A stretch of DNA of 64,000 bases from Variovorax paradoxus (GCF_009498455.1 NZ_CP045644.1:6947001-7011000), one strand, 5' to 3'; positions 1 to 8,567 are shown, counted from the first letter of the stretch. Notes: generated from the sequence alone by a model not told the origin. Program-made: numbers and translations.

Positions 1-312
1 CTGCGCGTGCTGGGCGCCAAGCGCTGGGACGTGCTCATCAAGATCGGCCTGCCGCGCTCCATGCCCTACTTCTTCGGCTCGCTGAAGGTGGCGATCACGC
101 TGGCCTTCGTCGGCACCACGGTGTCGGAGATGACGGCCGCCAACGAGGGCATCGGCTACCTGCTGATCTCGGCCGGCTCGGCCATGCAAATGGGCCTGGC
201 CTTCGCGGGCCTGATGGTGGTGGGCGCGATGGCGATGGTCATGTACGAACTCTTCAGCCTGATCGAAAAGCACACGACCGGCTGGGCGCATCGCGGGTCG
301 CAGAACCAATAA
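1..312 (+). CDS. ABC transporter permease, C-terminal part (NitT/TauT type)
   Basis: This is the last 103 codons of an integral membrane permease whose start lies left of the window; the frame is open from base 1 and stops with TAA at 310-312. The residues beginning LRVLGAKRWD, followed by IKIGLPRSMPYFFGSLK, match the cytoplasmic coupling loop of SsuC/TauC-like permeases (BPD_transp_1 family), and two hydrophobic segments follow. Such permeases work with an ATPase and a periplasmic binding protein. The nucleoside deaminase 11 bp downstream is probably in the same operon, suggesting an N-heterocycle or nucleobase-like substrate. A binding protein of the same transporter type lies at 17.1 kb. 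The substrate is not readable from this fragment. Confidence 0.85.
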   Translation: MRVLGAKRWDVLIKIGLPRSMPYFFGSLKVAITLAFVGTTVSEMTAANEGIGYLLISAGSAMQMGLAFAGLMVVGAMAMVMYELFSLIEKHTTGWAHRGSQNQ

Positions 313-323
313 ATAATGGGGGC

Positions 324-800
324 ATGACTCCCGAACAGATCACCCGCGCGCTGCGTCGCGCCGACGCCGTGGCGCGACGCGCCATGGCCATGGGCCGCCA
401 CCCCTTCGGCGCCGTGCTCGTCGCGCCCGACGGCGAGACCATCCTCGCCGAGCAGGGCAACATCGACACGGTGCATCACGCGGAGGCCACGCTCGCGCGC
501 CACGCGGCGCAGAACTGGCCGGCCGCGTACCTGTGGCAGTGCACGCTGGTGACCACCTTCGAGCCCTGCGCCATGTGCGCGGGCACGAGCTACTGGGCCA
601 ACATCGGGCGCATCGTGTACGGCGCGGAAGAATCCGCGCTGCTCGCACTCACCGGCGACCACCCCGAGAACCCGACGCTGAGCCTGCCCTGCCGCGAGGT
701 CTTCGCGCGCGGGCAGAAGCCGGTCGAGGTGATCGGCCCGGTGCCCGAGGTGGCCGAGGAGATGATCGCGACGCACCGGGGGTTCTGGGAATCGCGCTAG
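324..800 (+). CDS. Nucleoside/nucleobase deaminase (CDA-like, zinc-dependent)
   Basis: A 158-residue protein of the cytidine/deoxycytidylate deaminase fold. It has the zinc ligand and proton-shuttle motif HAE near residue 52 and the second zinc motif PCAMC near residue 84, followed by a W/ANIGRIVYG segment as in GuaD/TadA-like enzymes. It should hydrolytically deaminate a purine or pyrimidine base or nucleoside in the cytoplasm; which one cannot be read. The ATG at 324 follows a G-rich ribosome site (GGGGG) and sits 11 bp after the ABC permease stop, so the two are likely co-transcribed. A second enzyme of this family is encoded at 18136-18663, also next to an ABC component. Confidence 0.88.
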   Translation: MTPEQITRALRRADAVARRAMAMGRHPFGAVLVAPDGETILAEQGNIDTVHHAEATLARHAAQNWPAAYLWQCTLVTTFEPCAMCAGTSYWANIGRIVYGAEESALLALTGDHPENPTLSLPCREVFARGQKPVEVIGPVPEVAEEMIATHRGFWESR

Positions 801-854
801 TGGGCCCGCACCGCCTGTTCGCGCGGCGCGGATCGCCGGTCAGGGCTCGGACGC

Positions 855-2288
855 ATGTCTGATCCCCACTCTTACCTTGACGTCCTCGCACGGGTTCTGG
901 CGCTGCCGCTGTCCGAAGGGTTTGTGTCTTCCGACGAGCGCTTTCATGCGGCATCGGCGGGTGCGGACGCGCTGATCGTCGACGTCGAGCAGCGCCGCTA
1001 CCACCGCGTGTTTGATGCGCGGCCGCTGGGCTTCGAGGACACGGCGCACGACGGCGTCGCGCAGGCCTCGCTGCAGATTGAACACAGCGATGGCGTTCGC
1101 ACGATCGCGCTGGCCGCGCAGGACGACAGCTTCTGGACGCCCCTGCCCGAACCGCGCGTGACCGGCCTGCCGCGCATCGTGCAGCGGCACGACACGTCGT
1201 GGACGTCTCCGGCGCCGCCGCCTTCAGATGCCCCCCAGCGAACCAGCATCACCGACTGGCTGGGATCGCTGGTCGCGCTGGCGGTGCTGGCCTTCTTTGC
1301 CGCCTTCGGCTTCAACGCGCTGCGCTGGTCGTTGGAGGGCGGTTGGAACCTGCTGTGGCTGCTGGTGGGGCTGCCGGTGTTTCCGATCTTCGGCGTGCTG
1401 ACGCTGGTGGCCGTCTACACCCTCGTGCGAAGCGCCGTGCCGCAGCCAAGGCGCCGGGCGCTCGAAGCGATTCACATCAGTCGCGATGAAAGCTTTCGCC
1501 TCGGCGAACCGATGGCGTTCCGGGTCGATGCCGTGGTGCCGGCATCGGTGGACGGCCAACCCACGCAGGCACCACCGCAGATCATCGCGGACCTCATCGT
1601 CCAGACCCTGAACGATCCGGTGGATGGCGATTGGTCGTTGAAAGATCAGTTCTGGGGCGCGGGCCGCGCTGACGTCGTTCCATCCACGCTCACCGGCACG
1701 GGCGAACGCCGCGTGCACTATGTCGGCACCGTGACGGCCACGCGCAGGACACCGCGCGAGGCGCAGGAACGCTGGTACCTGGCGTTGTCCACCAGCCGGG
1801 AAATGGGTGTCGCGCCCTTTCACATCGCCAACGTCGCCACGCCTGCGTTGGTCGTCCCCTACCAGATGGTGCAGCCGCCGGACCGCCACGCACAAATCGA
1901 CGCCTTGCTGCTAAACACAGGATCGGACCTGATCCACAAGGCCTACAACGGCGAAGACGGCACAGCGCTGTGCGACGACTTCACGCCCGAGGAGTGCCGC
2001 GCAGTGTTCACGATCGACGCTCATGCGCTGGTGGATCACGCGATGGCCACCCGTTGGTACGAAGGCAGGATCAGGACCGAGCGAGTCAGCAGCGATGGCT
2101 GCTTCTACATGCTGAAGGAAGGCCCGACCTACCAGCTGATGTACACCGAACGCCACGACACCGTGACGGTGTACGAGTCCCCCGATCTGCGCAGCGTGGT
2201 GGGGCGCTACCTGGTCGCAGAGCATCTGTTTGTCGACCAGCTGCCGGGTGCGGAAACGATGAAGGTGCTGCGGCCCCGCTTCTACTGA
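855..2288 (+). CDS. Hypothetical membrane protein, 477 aa
   Basis: I do not recognise the family. The N-terminal ~130 residues are soluble and acidic. Two hydrophobic segments follow at about residues 136-155 and 166-192 (FGVLTLVAVYTLV), then a long soluble C-terminal domain with several Trp/Tyr residues. The layout suggests a two-span inner-membrane protein with a large domain on one side. The ATG at 855 has no strong Shine-Dalgarno. The gene stands alone between the deaminase and a convergent small gene, overlapping the latter's 3' end by 7 bp (2282-2288). No catalytic motif was seen. Base composition is slightly less GC-biased than its neighbours. Confidence 0.7.
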   Translation: MSDPHSYLDVLARVLALPLSEGFVSSDERFHAASAGADALIVDVEQRRYHRVFDARPLGFEDTAHDGVAQASLQIEHSDGVRTIALAAQDDSFWTPLPEPRVTGLPRIVQRHDTSWTSPAPPPSDAPQRTSITDWLGSLVALAVLAFFAAFGFNALRWSLEGGWNLLWLLVGLPVFPIFGVLTLVAVYTLVRSAVPQPRRRALEAIHISRDESFRLGEPMAFRVDAVVPASVDGQPTQAPPQIIADLIVQTLNDPVDGDWSLKDQFWGAGRADVVPSTLTGTGERRVHYVGTVTATRRTPREAQERWYLALSTSREMGVAPFHIANVATPALVVPYQMVQPPDRHAQIDALLLNTGSDLIHKAYNGEDGTALCDDFTPEECRAVFTIDAHALVDHAMATRWYEGRIRTERVSSDGCFYMLKEGPTYQLMYTERHDTVTVYESPDLRSVVGRYLVAEHLFVDQLPGAETMKVLRPRFY

Positions 2289-2530
2289 TCCAGCAGCAAC
2301 GACGCCTCATCCCGCCAATAAGCCACCGCCGCCAGCCACCCTTCCCACACGCACCCATTGCAGCCACGCCCGCAACAGGTGGTCGGCTCCGGCGGCGGCG
2401 CACGCATCGCAATGCCTTCGGCATCAAGCATCGCCTGCACGCGCGCAATCAACGCTTGCGCACCGACAAGGTTCGTGGGTTCGGGCAGCCGGTCGATGGC
2501 ATTCATGGCAGACGGTTCTTCTTCACGCAT
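2282..2530 (-). CDS. Oxidoreductase-like domain small protein
   Basis: An 82-residue cytoplasmic protein with the cysteine cluster CCGRGCNGCVW at about residues 52-62, the hallmark of the Oxidored-like N-terminal family. Biochemistry of this family is poorly defined; the four cysteines could bind metal or an Fe-S cluster. The ATG at 2530 overlaps the stop of the upstream histidine kinase gene (2523-2530), suggesting translational coupling. An internal ATG at 2506 (protein beginning MNAIDR) is an alternative start. The 3' end overlaps the convergent hypothetical gene by 7 bp. Confidence is high for the gene and moderate for the start. Confidence 0.8.
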   Translation of the reverse strand: MREEEPSAMNAIDRLPEPTNLVGAQALIARVQAMLDAEGIAMRAPPPEPTTCCGRGCNGCVWEGWLAAVAYWRDEASLLLDQ

Positions 2531-3875
2531 CGAGATTCATCAACTCGAGCCGCATCTTCGCGCCGCCCGATTCGCACGACCCGATGCTCAACTGGCCACG
2601 GTGCAGCCGCGCCACCTCGGCCACGAGGTGCAGGCCCAGCCCGGCGCCGCGGCCGCGCGGCACGAGCCGGTGGAACGGCGCCACCACGCGCTCGCGGTCG
2701 GCCTCGGGAATGCCGGGGCCCGAGTCGCGCACCTCGATGCACGAGGGCTCGCACAGCCGCACCTGGATGTCGCAGCCCGGCCCGCCGTGTTCGATGGCGT
2801 TCTGGATCAGGTTGGTGAGCGCGCGTTCGAGCGAGGGCGCGTCGCCGCGCACCGTGAGCGGCTGCGGCGCATCGACCGACATTGTGCAGCGGCTGCGGAT
2901 CGCCAGCGGCGCGATGTCGGCCGCCACGCGCTCGCAGAGCGACTTCAGTTCGACCTGCTGGTCCAGCGACAGGCCGTGGTCGAGCCGCTGCAGATCGAGC
3001 AGCTGCTCGGCCAGCGTGGCGAGCCGCGCCGAGGCCTGCATCAGCTTCATCTTCAGCGGATCGTTCGGCAGGCCTTCGAGATGGATCTGCAGCGTGGTGA
3101 TCGGCGTGCGCAGCTCGTGCGCGGCATCGGCCAGAAAGCGCTCCTGCCGGTCGTAGCCTTCGTTGAGCCGGTCGAAGGCGCGGTTGACCGCATTGACCAG
3201 CGGGCGGATCTCGCTTGCCACGTTGGCCAGCGGCAGGCGCGTGGTGCGCTCGTGCACATCGATGCCTTCGGCATGCTCCGCCGTGGCCACGACGCCCTTC
3301 AGGCCGCGCTTCACCACGAAGGGCGTCGCCAGGATCACGCCCAGGCAGGTCACGAGCGCCATCGGCGCCACCAGGAAAAGGAAGGCGATGCCGGTGCCCT
3401 TGAGCGTGTTCTCCAGCGTGAGCGGGCCGCCGGTCTGCGCCATGACGGCCACGGGGCCCGCGCGCGATTCGACGCGTTCGAAGCGGGCCTTGGGCCGCGT
3501 GCCGTCGGCCTCGGGGTCGATGGCCATGCGGTCGGTGCCGTCGAGCGCACCGAGCAGCCGCAGGTAGGCGGGCGGCACCTCGCCGTGGCGCAGCTGGCCC
3601 CCGCGCGGGTCGCGCACGATGAACCAGAACTGCGGATCGGCCTTCTGCAGCCGCTCCAGCGCGCTCGTGGGCTCGGCCACCAGGTGGCCGGCGGCGTCGC
3701 GCGTCAGGGCGCGCTGGATCGATGCCACCGTCTCCTGGCCGTTCTCGTCGACCACGCGGCCCAGCGCCCAGGCCAGCCAGAGGAAGCCGCCCATCACCAG
3801 CAGGCCGACCACGACCTGCAAGAGGATGAGGCTCCAGATCAGCCGCCAGCGCAGCGAAAGCAGGCTGAAGCTCAT
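2523..3875 (-). CDS. Sensor histidine kinase (EnvZ/QseC type)
   Basis: A 450-residue inner-membrane kinase. The first membrane segment is at about 13-36 and the second at about 163-187, enclosing a ~125-residue periplasmic sensor region. A HAMP-like linker follows, then HisKA with the phospho-acceptor His253 (motif AAHELRTPI) and an HATPase domain with N box NLIQNAIEHG, G1 DSGPGIP and G2 GAGLGLHLV. The frame is open upstream, but the ATG at 3875 (MSFSLLSLRW) fits the family's N-terminus. It lies 61 bp after its partner response regulator on the same strand. The stimulus is unknown; the neighbouring lipid-modification genes suggest an envelope signal. Confidence 0.9.
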   Translation of the reverse strand: MSFSLLSLRWRLIWSLILLQVVVGLLVMGGFLWLAWALGRVVDENGQETVASIQRALTRDAAGHLVAEPTSALERLQKADPQFWFIVRDPRGGQLRHGEVPPAYLRLLGALDGTDRMAIDPEADGTRPKARFERVESRAGPVAVMAQTGGPLTLENTLKGTGIAFLFLVAPMALVTCLGVILATPFVVKRGLKGVVATAEHAEGIDVHERTTRLPLANVASEIRPLVNAVNRAFDRLNEGYDRQERFLADAAHELRTPITTLQIHLEGLPNDPLKMKLMQASARLATLAEQLLDLQRLDHGLSLDQQVELKSLCERVAADIAPLAIRSRCTMSVDAPQPLTVRGDAPSLERALTNLIQNAIEHGGPGCDIQVRLCEPSCIEVRDSGPGIPEADRERVVAPFHRLVPRGRGAGLGLHLVAEVARLHRGQLSIGSCESGGAKMRLELMNLDA

Positions 3876-3936
3876 CGGAATGCCTTCGTGCTTCGCACGG
3901 CGGTGCGAGCTTGCTTGGGGCGGCCCGGCGCTGCAC

Positions 3937-4617
3937 TCATGCAAACGACGGCGCACACATGAGGTAGCCCACACCGCGGATCGCATGGATCTCGACCTGC
4001 GCGCCGGCCTTGTCGAGCTTGGAGCGCAGGCGCGAGACATGCGTGTCGAGCGCGTTCGACTGGATGTCGTCCTTGTGGCCGTACACGCGGTCTTGCAAGG
4101 CTTCACGCAGCACGGTGCGGCCACGGTGTTCGAGCAAGGTCTCGAGCACGAGCAGTTCGCGCCGCGGCAGCGTGAGGCAGGCCTCGCCGACGTGGGCCTG
4201 GCGCGTGTGGTGGTCGAAGCGCAATTGCCCGAGCGTCATGATGAAGTTGGCGCGCACCGCGGGGCGCCGCGCCAGTGCGCGCACGCGCGCCAGCAGCTCG
4301 TCCATCGAGAAGGGCTTGGCCAGGTAGTCGTCGGCGCCGCCGTCGAGGCTCAGCACGCGCTCGGCCACGTCGGTCATGGCGGTGAGCACAAGCACGGCGC
4401 AGGCGATGTGGTTCTGGCTCAAGAATGAGACGAGCGAAAGGCCGTCGCCGTCGGGCAACCCGCGGTCGAGCACGACCACGTCGTAGGGCGCGCCGAGCGC
4501 GGCCTCCTCGGCCGCGCGCAGCGAGCTCGCCACATCGACCACCGCCTGGTTCTGGCGCAGCGCCGACGCGAGCGCCTGCGCCAGGTCGGCTTCGTCTTCG
4601 ACAAGCAGGATTCTCAT
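3937..4617 (-). CDS. OmpR-family response regulator (QseB/PmrA-like)
   Basis: A 226-residue regulator with an N-terminal receiver (MRILLVEDE; phospho-acceptor Asp51 in VVVLDRGLPDGDG; conserved Lys in LAKPF) and a C-terminal winged helix ending DTHVSRLRSKLD...IRGVGYLM, typical of OmpR-type DNA binding. The start is placed at the ATG at 4617 because it gives the standard N-terminus; an upstream extension is non-homologous. It is first in an operon with the sensor kinase. A direct repeat with 11-bp period at 4679-4697, between this gene and the divergent PAP2 gene, is a plausible binding site for this class of regulator. Confidence 0.92.
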   Translation of the reverse strand: MRILLVEDEADLAQALASALRQNQAVVDVASSLRAAEEAALGAPYDVVVLDRGLPDGDGLSLVSFLSQNHIACAVLVLTAMTDVAERVLSLDGGADDYLAKPFSMDELLARVRALARRPAVRANFIMTLGQLRFDHHTRQAHVGEACLTLPRRELLVLETLLEHRGRTVLREALQDRVYGHKDDIQSNALDTHVSRLRSKLDKAGAQVEIHAIRGVGYLMCAPSFA

Positions 4618-4678
4618 TTGGGGGGATCGACAAGGGACGGGACAGGCGCATGATTCTAGAGAGCCCTCACACGAGCCC

Positions 4679-4697
4679 ACGCAATGTTCACGCAATG
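4679..4697. promoter_or_regulatory. Tandem direct repeat, candidate response-regulator box
   Basis: The 8-mer ACGCAATG occurs at 4679-4686 and again at 4690-4697, an 11-bp period. OmpR-subfamily regulators such as PmrA and QseB commonly bind two half-sites spaced one helical turn apart. The repeat lies in the 94-bp gap between the divergent response regulator gene and the PAP2 gene and ends 15 bp before the latter's GTG. That position suits control of both. The assignment to this regulator is inference. Confidence 0.45.
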
Positions 4698-4711
4698 CAG
4701 GCGCCTACGCT

Positions 4712-5431
4712 GTGGCGCTTCCCTCTCCTGAAAGCGCCTCGGTGACGACCCTCCGCCCGAACTCCGCCGCCCTTCCCGTCACGCCCTGGCACCTGGCGCT
4801 GGGGCAGCGGTTCGCCACGCTGTGGGTCGTGAAGATGATCGGCACCACGCTCGGCATCTCGGGTTTCTTCGTCCTGTACTTCTGGGTGATGCACCACCCG
4901 CCTTCCGTGCCGACGGTGATGCCGCTCACGGCCATCGACCACTGGGTCGGCGTGAGCGACGACGCGATGCTGCTGTACAGCTCGCTGTGGGTCTACATCT
5001 CATTGGCACCGGCCTTCACAAAGAACAAGGCCGAGCTGTGGGCCTGCGCACGCGGGGCCGCGCTCATGGCGGCCATCGGGCTGGCGGTGTTCTGGTGCTT
5101 TCCGACGGTGGTGCCGAGCTTTGCGATCGACTGGTCGCAGTACCCGGCGCTGCAGTTCCTCAAGAGCGCCGATGCGGGCGGCAATGCCTTCCCGTCGCTG
5201 CATGTGGCCTTCGCCGTGTTCGCGGCCGTGTGGCTCGGCCGCCAGCTGCGCAGCGTGCGGGCGCCCGCGTGGACGCTGTGGGTGAACGGGCTGTGGGCCG
5301 TGGGGATCGTCTATTCGACGCTGGCCACGCGCCAGCACGTGCTGCTCGACGTGCTCGGCGGTGTGCTGCTGGCGGGGCTGGTGTGCTGGCGTCGCACGCC
5401 GCGTACGCGGCTGGTGCTGGCCGAGGCGTGA
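4712..5431 (+). CDS. PAP2-family membrane phosphatase/transferase
   Basis: A 239-residue polytopic inner-membrane protein with about five to six hydrophobic segments. The PAP2 signature is visible as GGNAFPSLHVAF (catalytic-type His) followed by RQHVLLDVLGG (second His and Asp), resembling the PAP2_3/inositolphosphotransferase-like subgroup. Members dephosphorylate or transfer head groups on lipid phosphates. The annotated start is a GTG at 4712; an in-frame GTG at 4742 (VTTLRPNS) is possible. The gene converges with the LpxO-like gene, leaving a 10-bp gap, and is divergent from a PmrAB-like two-component system. A role in envelope lipid remodelling is likely but unproven. Confidence 0.85.
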   Translation: MALPSPESASVTTLRPNSAALPVTPWHLALGQRFATLWVVKMIGTTLGISGFFVLYFWVMHHPPSVPTVMPLTAIDHWVGVSDDAMLLYSSLWVYISLAPAFTKNKAELWACARGAALMAAIGLAVFWCFPTVVPSFAIDWSQYPALQFLKSADAGGNAFPSLHVAFAVFAAVWLGRQLRSVRAPAWTLWVNGLWAVGIVYSTLATRQHVLLDVLGGVLLAGLVCWRRTPRTRLVLAEA

Positions 5432-5441
5432 GCGCCGTCGG

Positions 5442-6338
5442 TTACCAAAAGATCCAGAGGGCGAGGCCGCCGAAGATCGTCCACTTGACCAGGTAGTACG
5501 CGCGCTTGTCCCAGGCCTTCAGGCGCTTGCCGACCACGCGGATCTGGTAGATGTACTTGAAGGCGCGGTTCAGGCCGCCCGTCTTGTCGCCTGCGTCGTT
5601 GGGCGACGCGGCAGCGGCCAGCAGGTTCTTCGCGAACCAGCGGTTCACGACGCTGGCCCAGCGGTACTTCAGCGGGCGCTCGATGTCGCAGAACAGGATC
5701 ACGCGGTCGTGGTCGGTGGTGTTCTCGGCGTAGTGGATGTAGGTCTCGTCGAACACCACGGCCTCGCCGTCGCGCCAGTGGTAGCGCTGGCCGTCCACGT
5801 CGATGTAGCAGCCCTCGACGCCCGGCGTCCACAGGCCCAGGTGGTAGCGCAGTGAGCCCGCAAACGGGTCGCGGTGGCGCACGAGGCGGCTGCCCGGGGG
5901 CAGCTCGGCGAACATCGCGGCCTTGATGGTGCCGATGCCCTTGAGCAGTTCGGTGGTGCGCGGGCACAGCACGGCGGCCGAGGGGTGCGCCTCGTCGTAC
6001 CACTTCAGGTAGAAGCGCTTCCAGCCGCTCTTGAAGAAGGAGTTGAAGCCCACGTCGTTGAACTGGCTCGAGGCCTTGATGCTGCCGCCGTTGCGCATGG
6101 CGAGCGCTTCTTCGCGGATCACTTCCCAGTTTTCCTCAAGGATGCGCATCTCGGGGAACTCGGCGGGCGACAGGTACGGCGTACCGGGCACCTTCGAGAA
6201 AAGGTACATGAAGACGTTCAGCGGCGCCAGGAAGGTCGAGTGATCAGAGAGCTGTCTGAAGAACTTGTGCCGGACCTGGCCGCGGAAGTGAACGTAGAGT
6301 GCGCTGAGCACGAAGATGGCAAGAATGACCCACTTCAT
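5442..6338 (-). CDS. lpxO: LpxO-like Fe(II)/2-oxoglutarate dioxygenase (lipid A hydroxylase)
   Basis: A 298-residue protein with an N-terminal membrane anchor (about residues 2-18) followed by the stretch YVHFRGQVRHKFFRQL, close to Salmonella LpxO as I remember it, and an aspartyl/asparaginyl beta-hydroxylase domain. Likely iron ligands are the His and Asp of RHRDPFAGS and the His of an RVILFCDIERP-proximal segment; RYHLGL precedes the 2-oxoglutarate-binding part. LpxO 2-hydroxylates the secondary acyl chain of lipid A at the inner membrane. Length matches the family (~300). It is transcribed alone and converges with the PAP2 gene. The family is certain; the exact substrate is inferred from similarity. 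Confidence 0.85.
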   Translation of the reverse strand: MKWVILAIFVLSALYVHFRGQVRHKFFRQLSDHSTFLAPLNVFMYLFSKVPGTPYLSPAEFPEMRILEENWEVIREEALAMRNGGSIKASSQFNDVGFNSFFKSGWKRFYLKWYDEAHPSAAVLCPRTTELLKGIGTIKAAMFAELPPGSRLVRHRDPFAGSLRYHLGLWTPGVEGCYIDVDGQRYHWRDGEAVVFDETYIHYAENTTDHDRVILFCDIERPLKYRWASVVNRWFAKNLLAAAASPNDAGDKTGGLNRAFKYIYQIRVVGKRLKAWDKRAYYLVKWTIFGGLALWIFW

Positions 6339-6430
6339 TGGTGAAAGTGTCCTGTAGACGAGCGCCGGGGGAGCCGGCTAGTGTAAATCGTTGCCCCGGA
6401 ACAGGCCCGGCCGGGGCCTTTCCCCCGGGC

Positions 6431-7861
6431 TCAGGCGCTCACCAGCAAGGGCTGCGGCACGTCGGCCTGCGCCAGCGGCAGCCGCACCCTGGCCCGCAAG
6501 CCCCCGCCCAGGGCCTCGTCGAGCACGACGTTGCCGCCATGCCGGTCGACCACCGACTTGACGATCGCCAGGCCCAGCCCGCTGCCACTTTGCGTCTGGT
6601 CGGGGTTGCGGAAGAAGCGGTCGAACACGCGCTCGCGCAGCGCGGGCGGAATGCCCGGTCCGGTGTCGGCCACGGTCAGCAACGCCTGGGCGCCCTCGCG
6701 CGCCACCTGCACCATCACGGTGGCGCCGCAGGGGCTGTACTTGATGGCGTTGTCGATCAGGTTGTCGATCATGGAGACCAGGCTCTCGCGCTCGCCGAGC
6801 ACCGGCACGGCGTCGTCGCACACCAGCTCGAGTTCCACGCCGCGTGATCGCGCCACGCCCTCGATCATGGCCAGCCGGTCCTGCACCAGCCCGTCGAGCG
6901 ACAGCATCACGGGCAGTGCGTTGGTGGCCACCGCGTCGCTGCGCATGAGCTGCAGCAGCTGCCCCACCAGCCGCGCCGCGCGGTCGTTGCTGCGCAGCAG
7001 GTTGGCCATGAGCTCGCGCTGGCCCTCGTCGGTGCTCTGCTCTTTCATCGCCTCGACGTTCACGCGCATGGCCGCCAGCGGCGTGCGCAGCTCGTGCGCC
7101 GCATCGGCGATGAGGCTGCGCTCGCGCGTGGTGCTGTCGCGCACCCGCAGCAGCAGGCTGTTGATGCTCTGCACCAGCGGCTTGAGTTCCTTGTGCGGCG
7201 GCATGTACGACAGCGGCGTCAGGTCGTCGGGGCCGCGCTCGGCGGTTTCGCGGCTCACCTGGCGCCACGGCCGCAGCGCCAGCCGCACCGACAGCCACGC
7301 GGGAAAGATGAGAAACGGCAGGCTGATCACCAGCGGCAGCAGGTAGTAGCCGCGCGACAGCACGGTGACGGCCAGCCGCCACACGCTGGGTTCGGCCAGC
7401 ACCACGCGGGTGTCGGCGATGGGCGAGACCACCGTGCGCGCGCGCCATTCGCGGCCGCCCGCGAGCAGCGTCTCGTTGCGGTCGGGCGCCGAATTCAGCA
7501 GCACGGGCACATTGGCGCGCGAGTTGTAGATCAGCTTGCCGTGCTGCCACACCTGCATCACCCCCAAGGCTTCGGTTTGTTCGTCGCCGTCGCTGAGCGC
7601 TTCGATGAGCGCGGTGTCGAAGGCTTCGAGCGCCTTGCGTTGCTGCTCGGGCCGGTCCTCCAGCGTCTGCGCGATGGACATCGCGGCATTGAAGATGGTG
7701 GTGAACCTCAGCAGCCCGGGGTCCCTGTACGAGTCGTACAGCAGCAGGCCCACGGCCGAGGTCCAGAGCAGCGCAACCACGGTCATCTGCGCCACCAGCA
7801 GGCGGCGCATCAGCGACGGCTGGTTCCAGTTCTTCCAGCGCCGCGCCAGCTGGCGCATCAT
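6431..7861 (-). CDS. Sensor histidine kinase (two-span, QseC/TctE-like)
   Basis: A 476-residue kinase with membrane segments at about 20-42 and 171-192 enclosing a ~128-residue periplasmic domain. It then has HisKA with His256 (DAAHELRTPLAA) and an HATPase domain with N box NLIDNAIKYSP, G1 DTGPGIP, a DRFFR F-box and G2 GSGLGLAIVK. The start ATG at 7861 overlaps the response regulator's TGA (ATGA, 7858-7861), so the pair is translationally coupled. Residues upstream in the open frame belong to the regulator gene in another frame. This is the second system of this type within 6 kb. The ligand is unknown. Confidence 0.92.
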   Translation of the reverse strand: MMRQLARRWKNWNQPSLMRRLLVAQMTVVALLWTSAVGLLLYDSYRDPGLLRFTTIFNAAMSIAQTLEDRPEQQRKALEAFDTALIEALSDGDEQTEALGVMQVWQHGKLIYNSRANVPVLLNSAPDRNETLLAGGREWRARTVVSPIADTRVVLAEPSVWRLAVTVLSRGYYLLPLVISLPFLIFPAWLSVRLALRPWRQVSRETAERGPDDLTPLSYMPPHKELKPLVQSINSLLLRVRDSTTRERSLIADAAHELRTPLAAMRVNVEAMKEQSTDEGQRELMANLLRSNDRAARLVGQLLQLMRSDAVATNALPVMLSLDGLVQDRLAMIEGVARSRGVELELVCDDAVPVLGERESLVSMIDNLIDNAIKYSPCGATVMVQVAREGAQALLTVADTGPGIPPALRERVFDRFFRNPDQTQSGSGLGLAIVKSVVDRHGGNVVLDEALGGGLRARVRLPLAQADVPQPLLVSA

Positions 7862-8541
7862 TTCGAGGGGCTCCGCACCAGCGACTGCGTGTCGATCACG
7901 TAGCCGATGCCGCGCACCGTGCGGATGTAGCCCTGCCCGATCTTCTTGCGCAGGTTGGAAATGTGCACTTCGAGCGAGTTGCTGCCGTTGGCCTGGCCGC
8001 CGGGCAGCACCTGCTCTTCCATCACGCGGCGCGTGACCACGCGGCCCGTGCGCTTGAGCAGCAGCGCGAGCAGGTCGAACTCGCAGCGCGACAGCTCGAC
8101 CGGATCGCCGTCGACGATCACGCCGCGCGTGGGTTCGTGCAGCGCCAGGCCGCGCATGCGGATCGTCTCGTCGTTGAAGCCGTAGCTGCGGCGCGCCAGG
8201 GCCCGCACGCGCGACAGCAGCTCGGCCAGCGCAAAAGGCTTCACGAGGTAGTCGTCGGCGCCGTCGTCCAGGCTGCGCAGGCGGTCGTTGAGCGCATCGC
8301 GCGCACTCAGCACCAGCACCGGCAAGATCTGGCGGGTGCGGCGCAGGCGCAGCAGCAGGTCGAGCCCGTCGCCGTCGGGCAGGCCCAGGTCGAGCAGCAC
8401 CATGTCGAAGGCGCCGTTGTCGAGGGTGCGCAAGGCGTCGTCGAGCCGGCGGACCCACACCACGTCCATGCCCTGGTTGGCGAGCGCGATGCGCACGCCG
8501 TTTCCAAGGTCAAGGTCGTCCTCAACAAGCAAAAGATTCAT
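7858..8541 (-). CDS. OmpR-family response regulator
   Basis: A 227-residue regulator with a receiver domain (MNLLLVEDD; Asp51 in MVLLDLGLPDGDG; Lys in LVKPF) and a C-terminal winged helix (EVHISNLRKKIG...TVRGIGYVID). It is the first gene of a two-gene operon with the overlapping kinase. A tandem repeat of nine bases lies 27-44 bp upstream of its ATG and may be an autoregulatory site. It resembles QseB/TctD-type regulators; targets cannot be deduced from the window. Confidence 0.92.
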   Translation of the reverse strand: MNLLLVEDDLDLGNGVRIALANQGMDVVWVRRLDDALRTLDNGAFDMVLLDLGLPDGDGLDLLLRLRRTRQILPVLVLSARDALNDRLRSLDDGADDYLVKPFALAELLSRVRALARRSYGFNDETIRMRGLALHEPTRGVIVDGDPVELSRCEFDLLALLLKRTGRVVTRRVMEEQVLPGGQANGSNSLEVHISNLRKKIGQGYIRTVRGIGYVIDTQSLVRSPSK

Positions 8542-8567
8542 GGGAAGGATTCCAAGCGAACACGCCG

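Noticed and set aside
2358..3962. 534-aa plus-strand frame over the histidine kinase
   Set aside because: Shadow of the kinase gene, with His/Arg/Gln-rich low-information sequence; the minus-strand frame has all kinase motifs.
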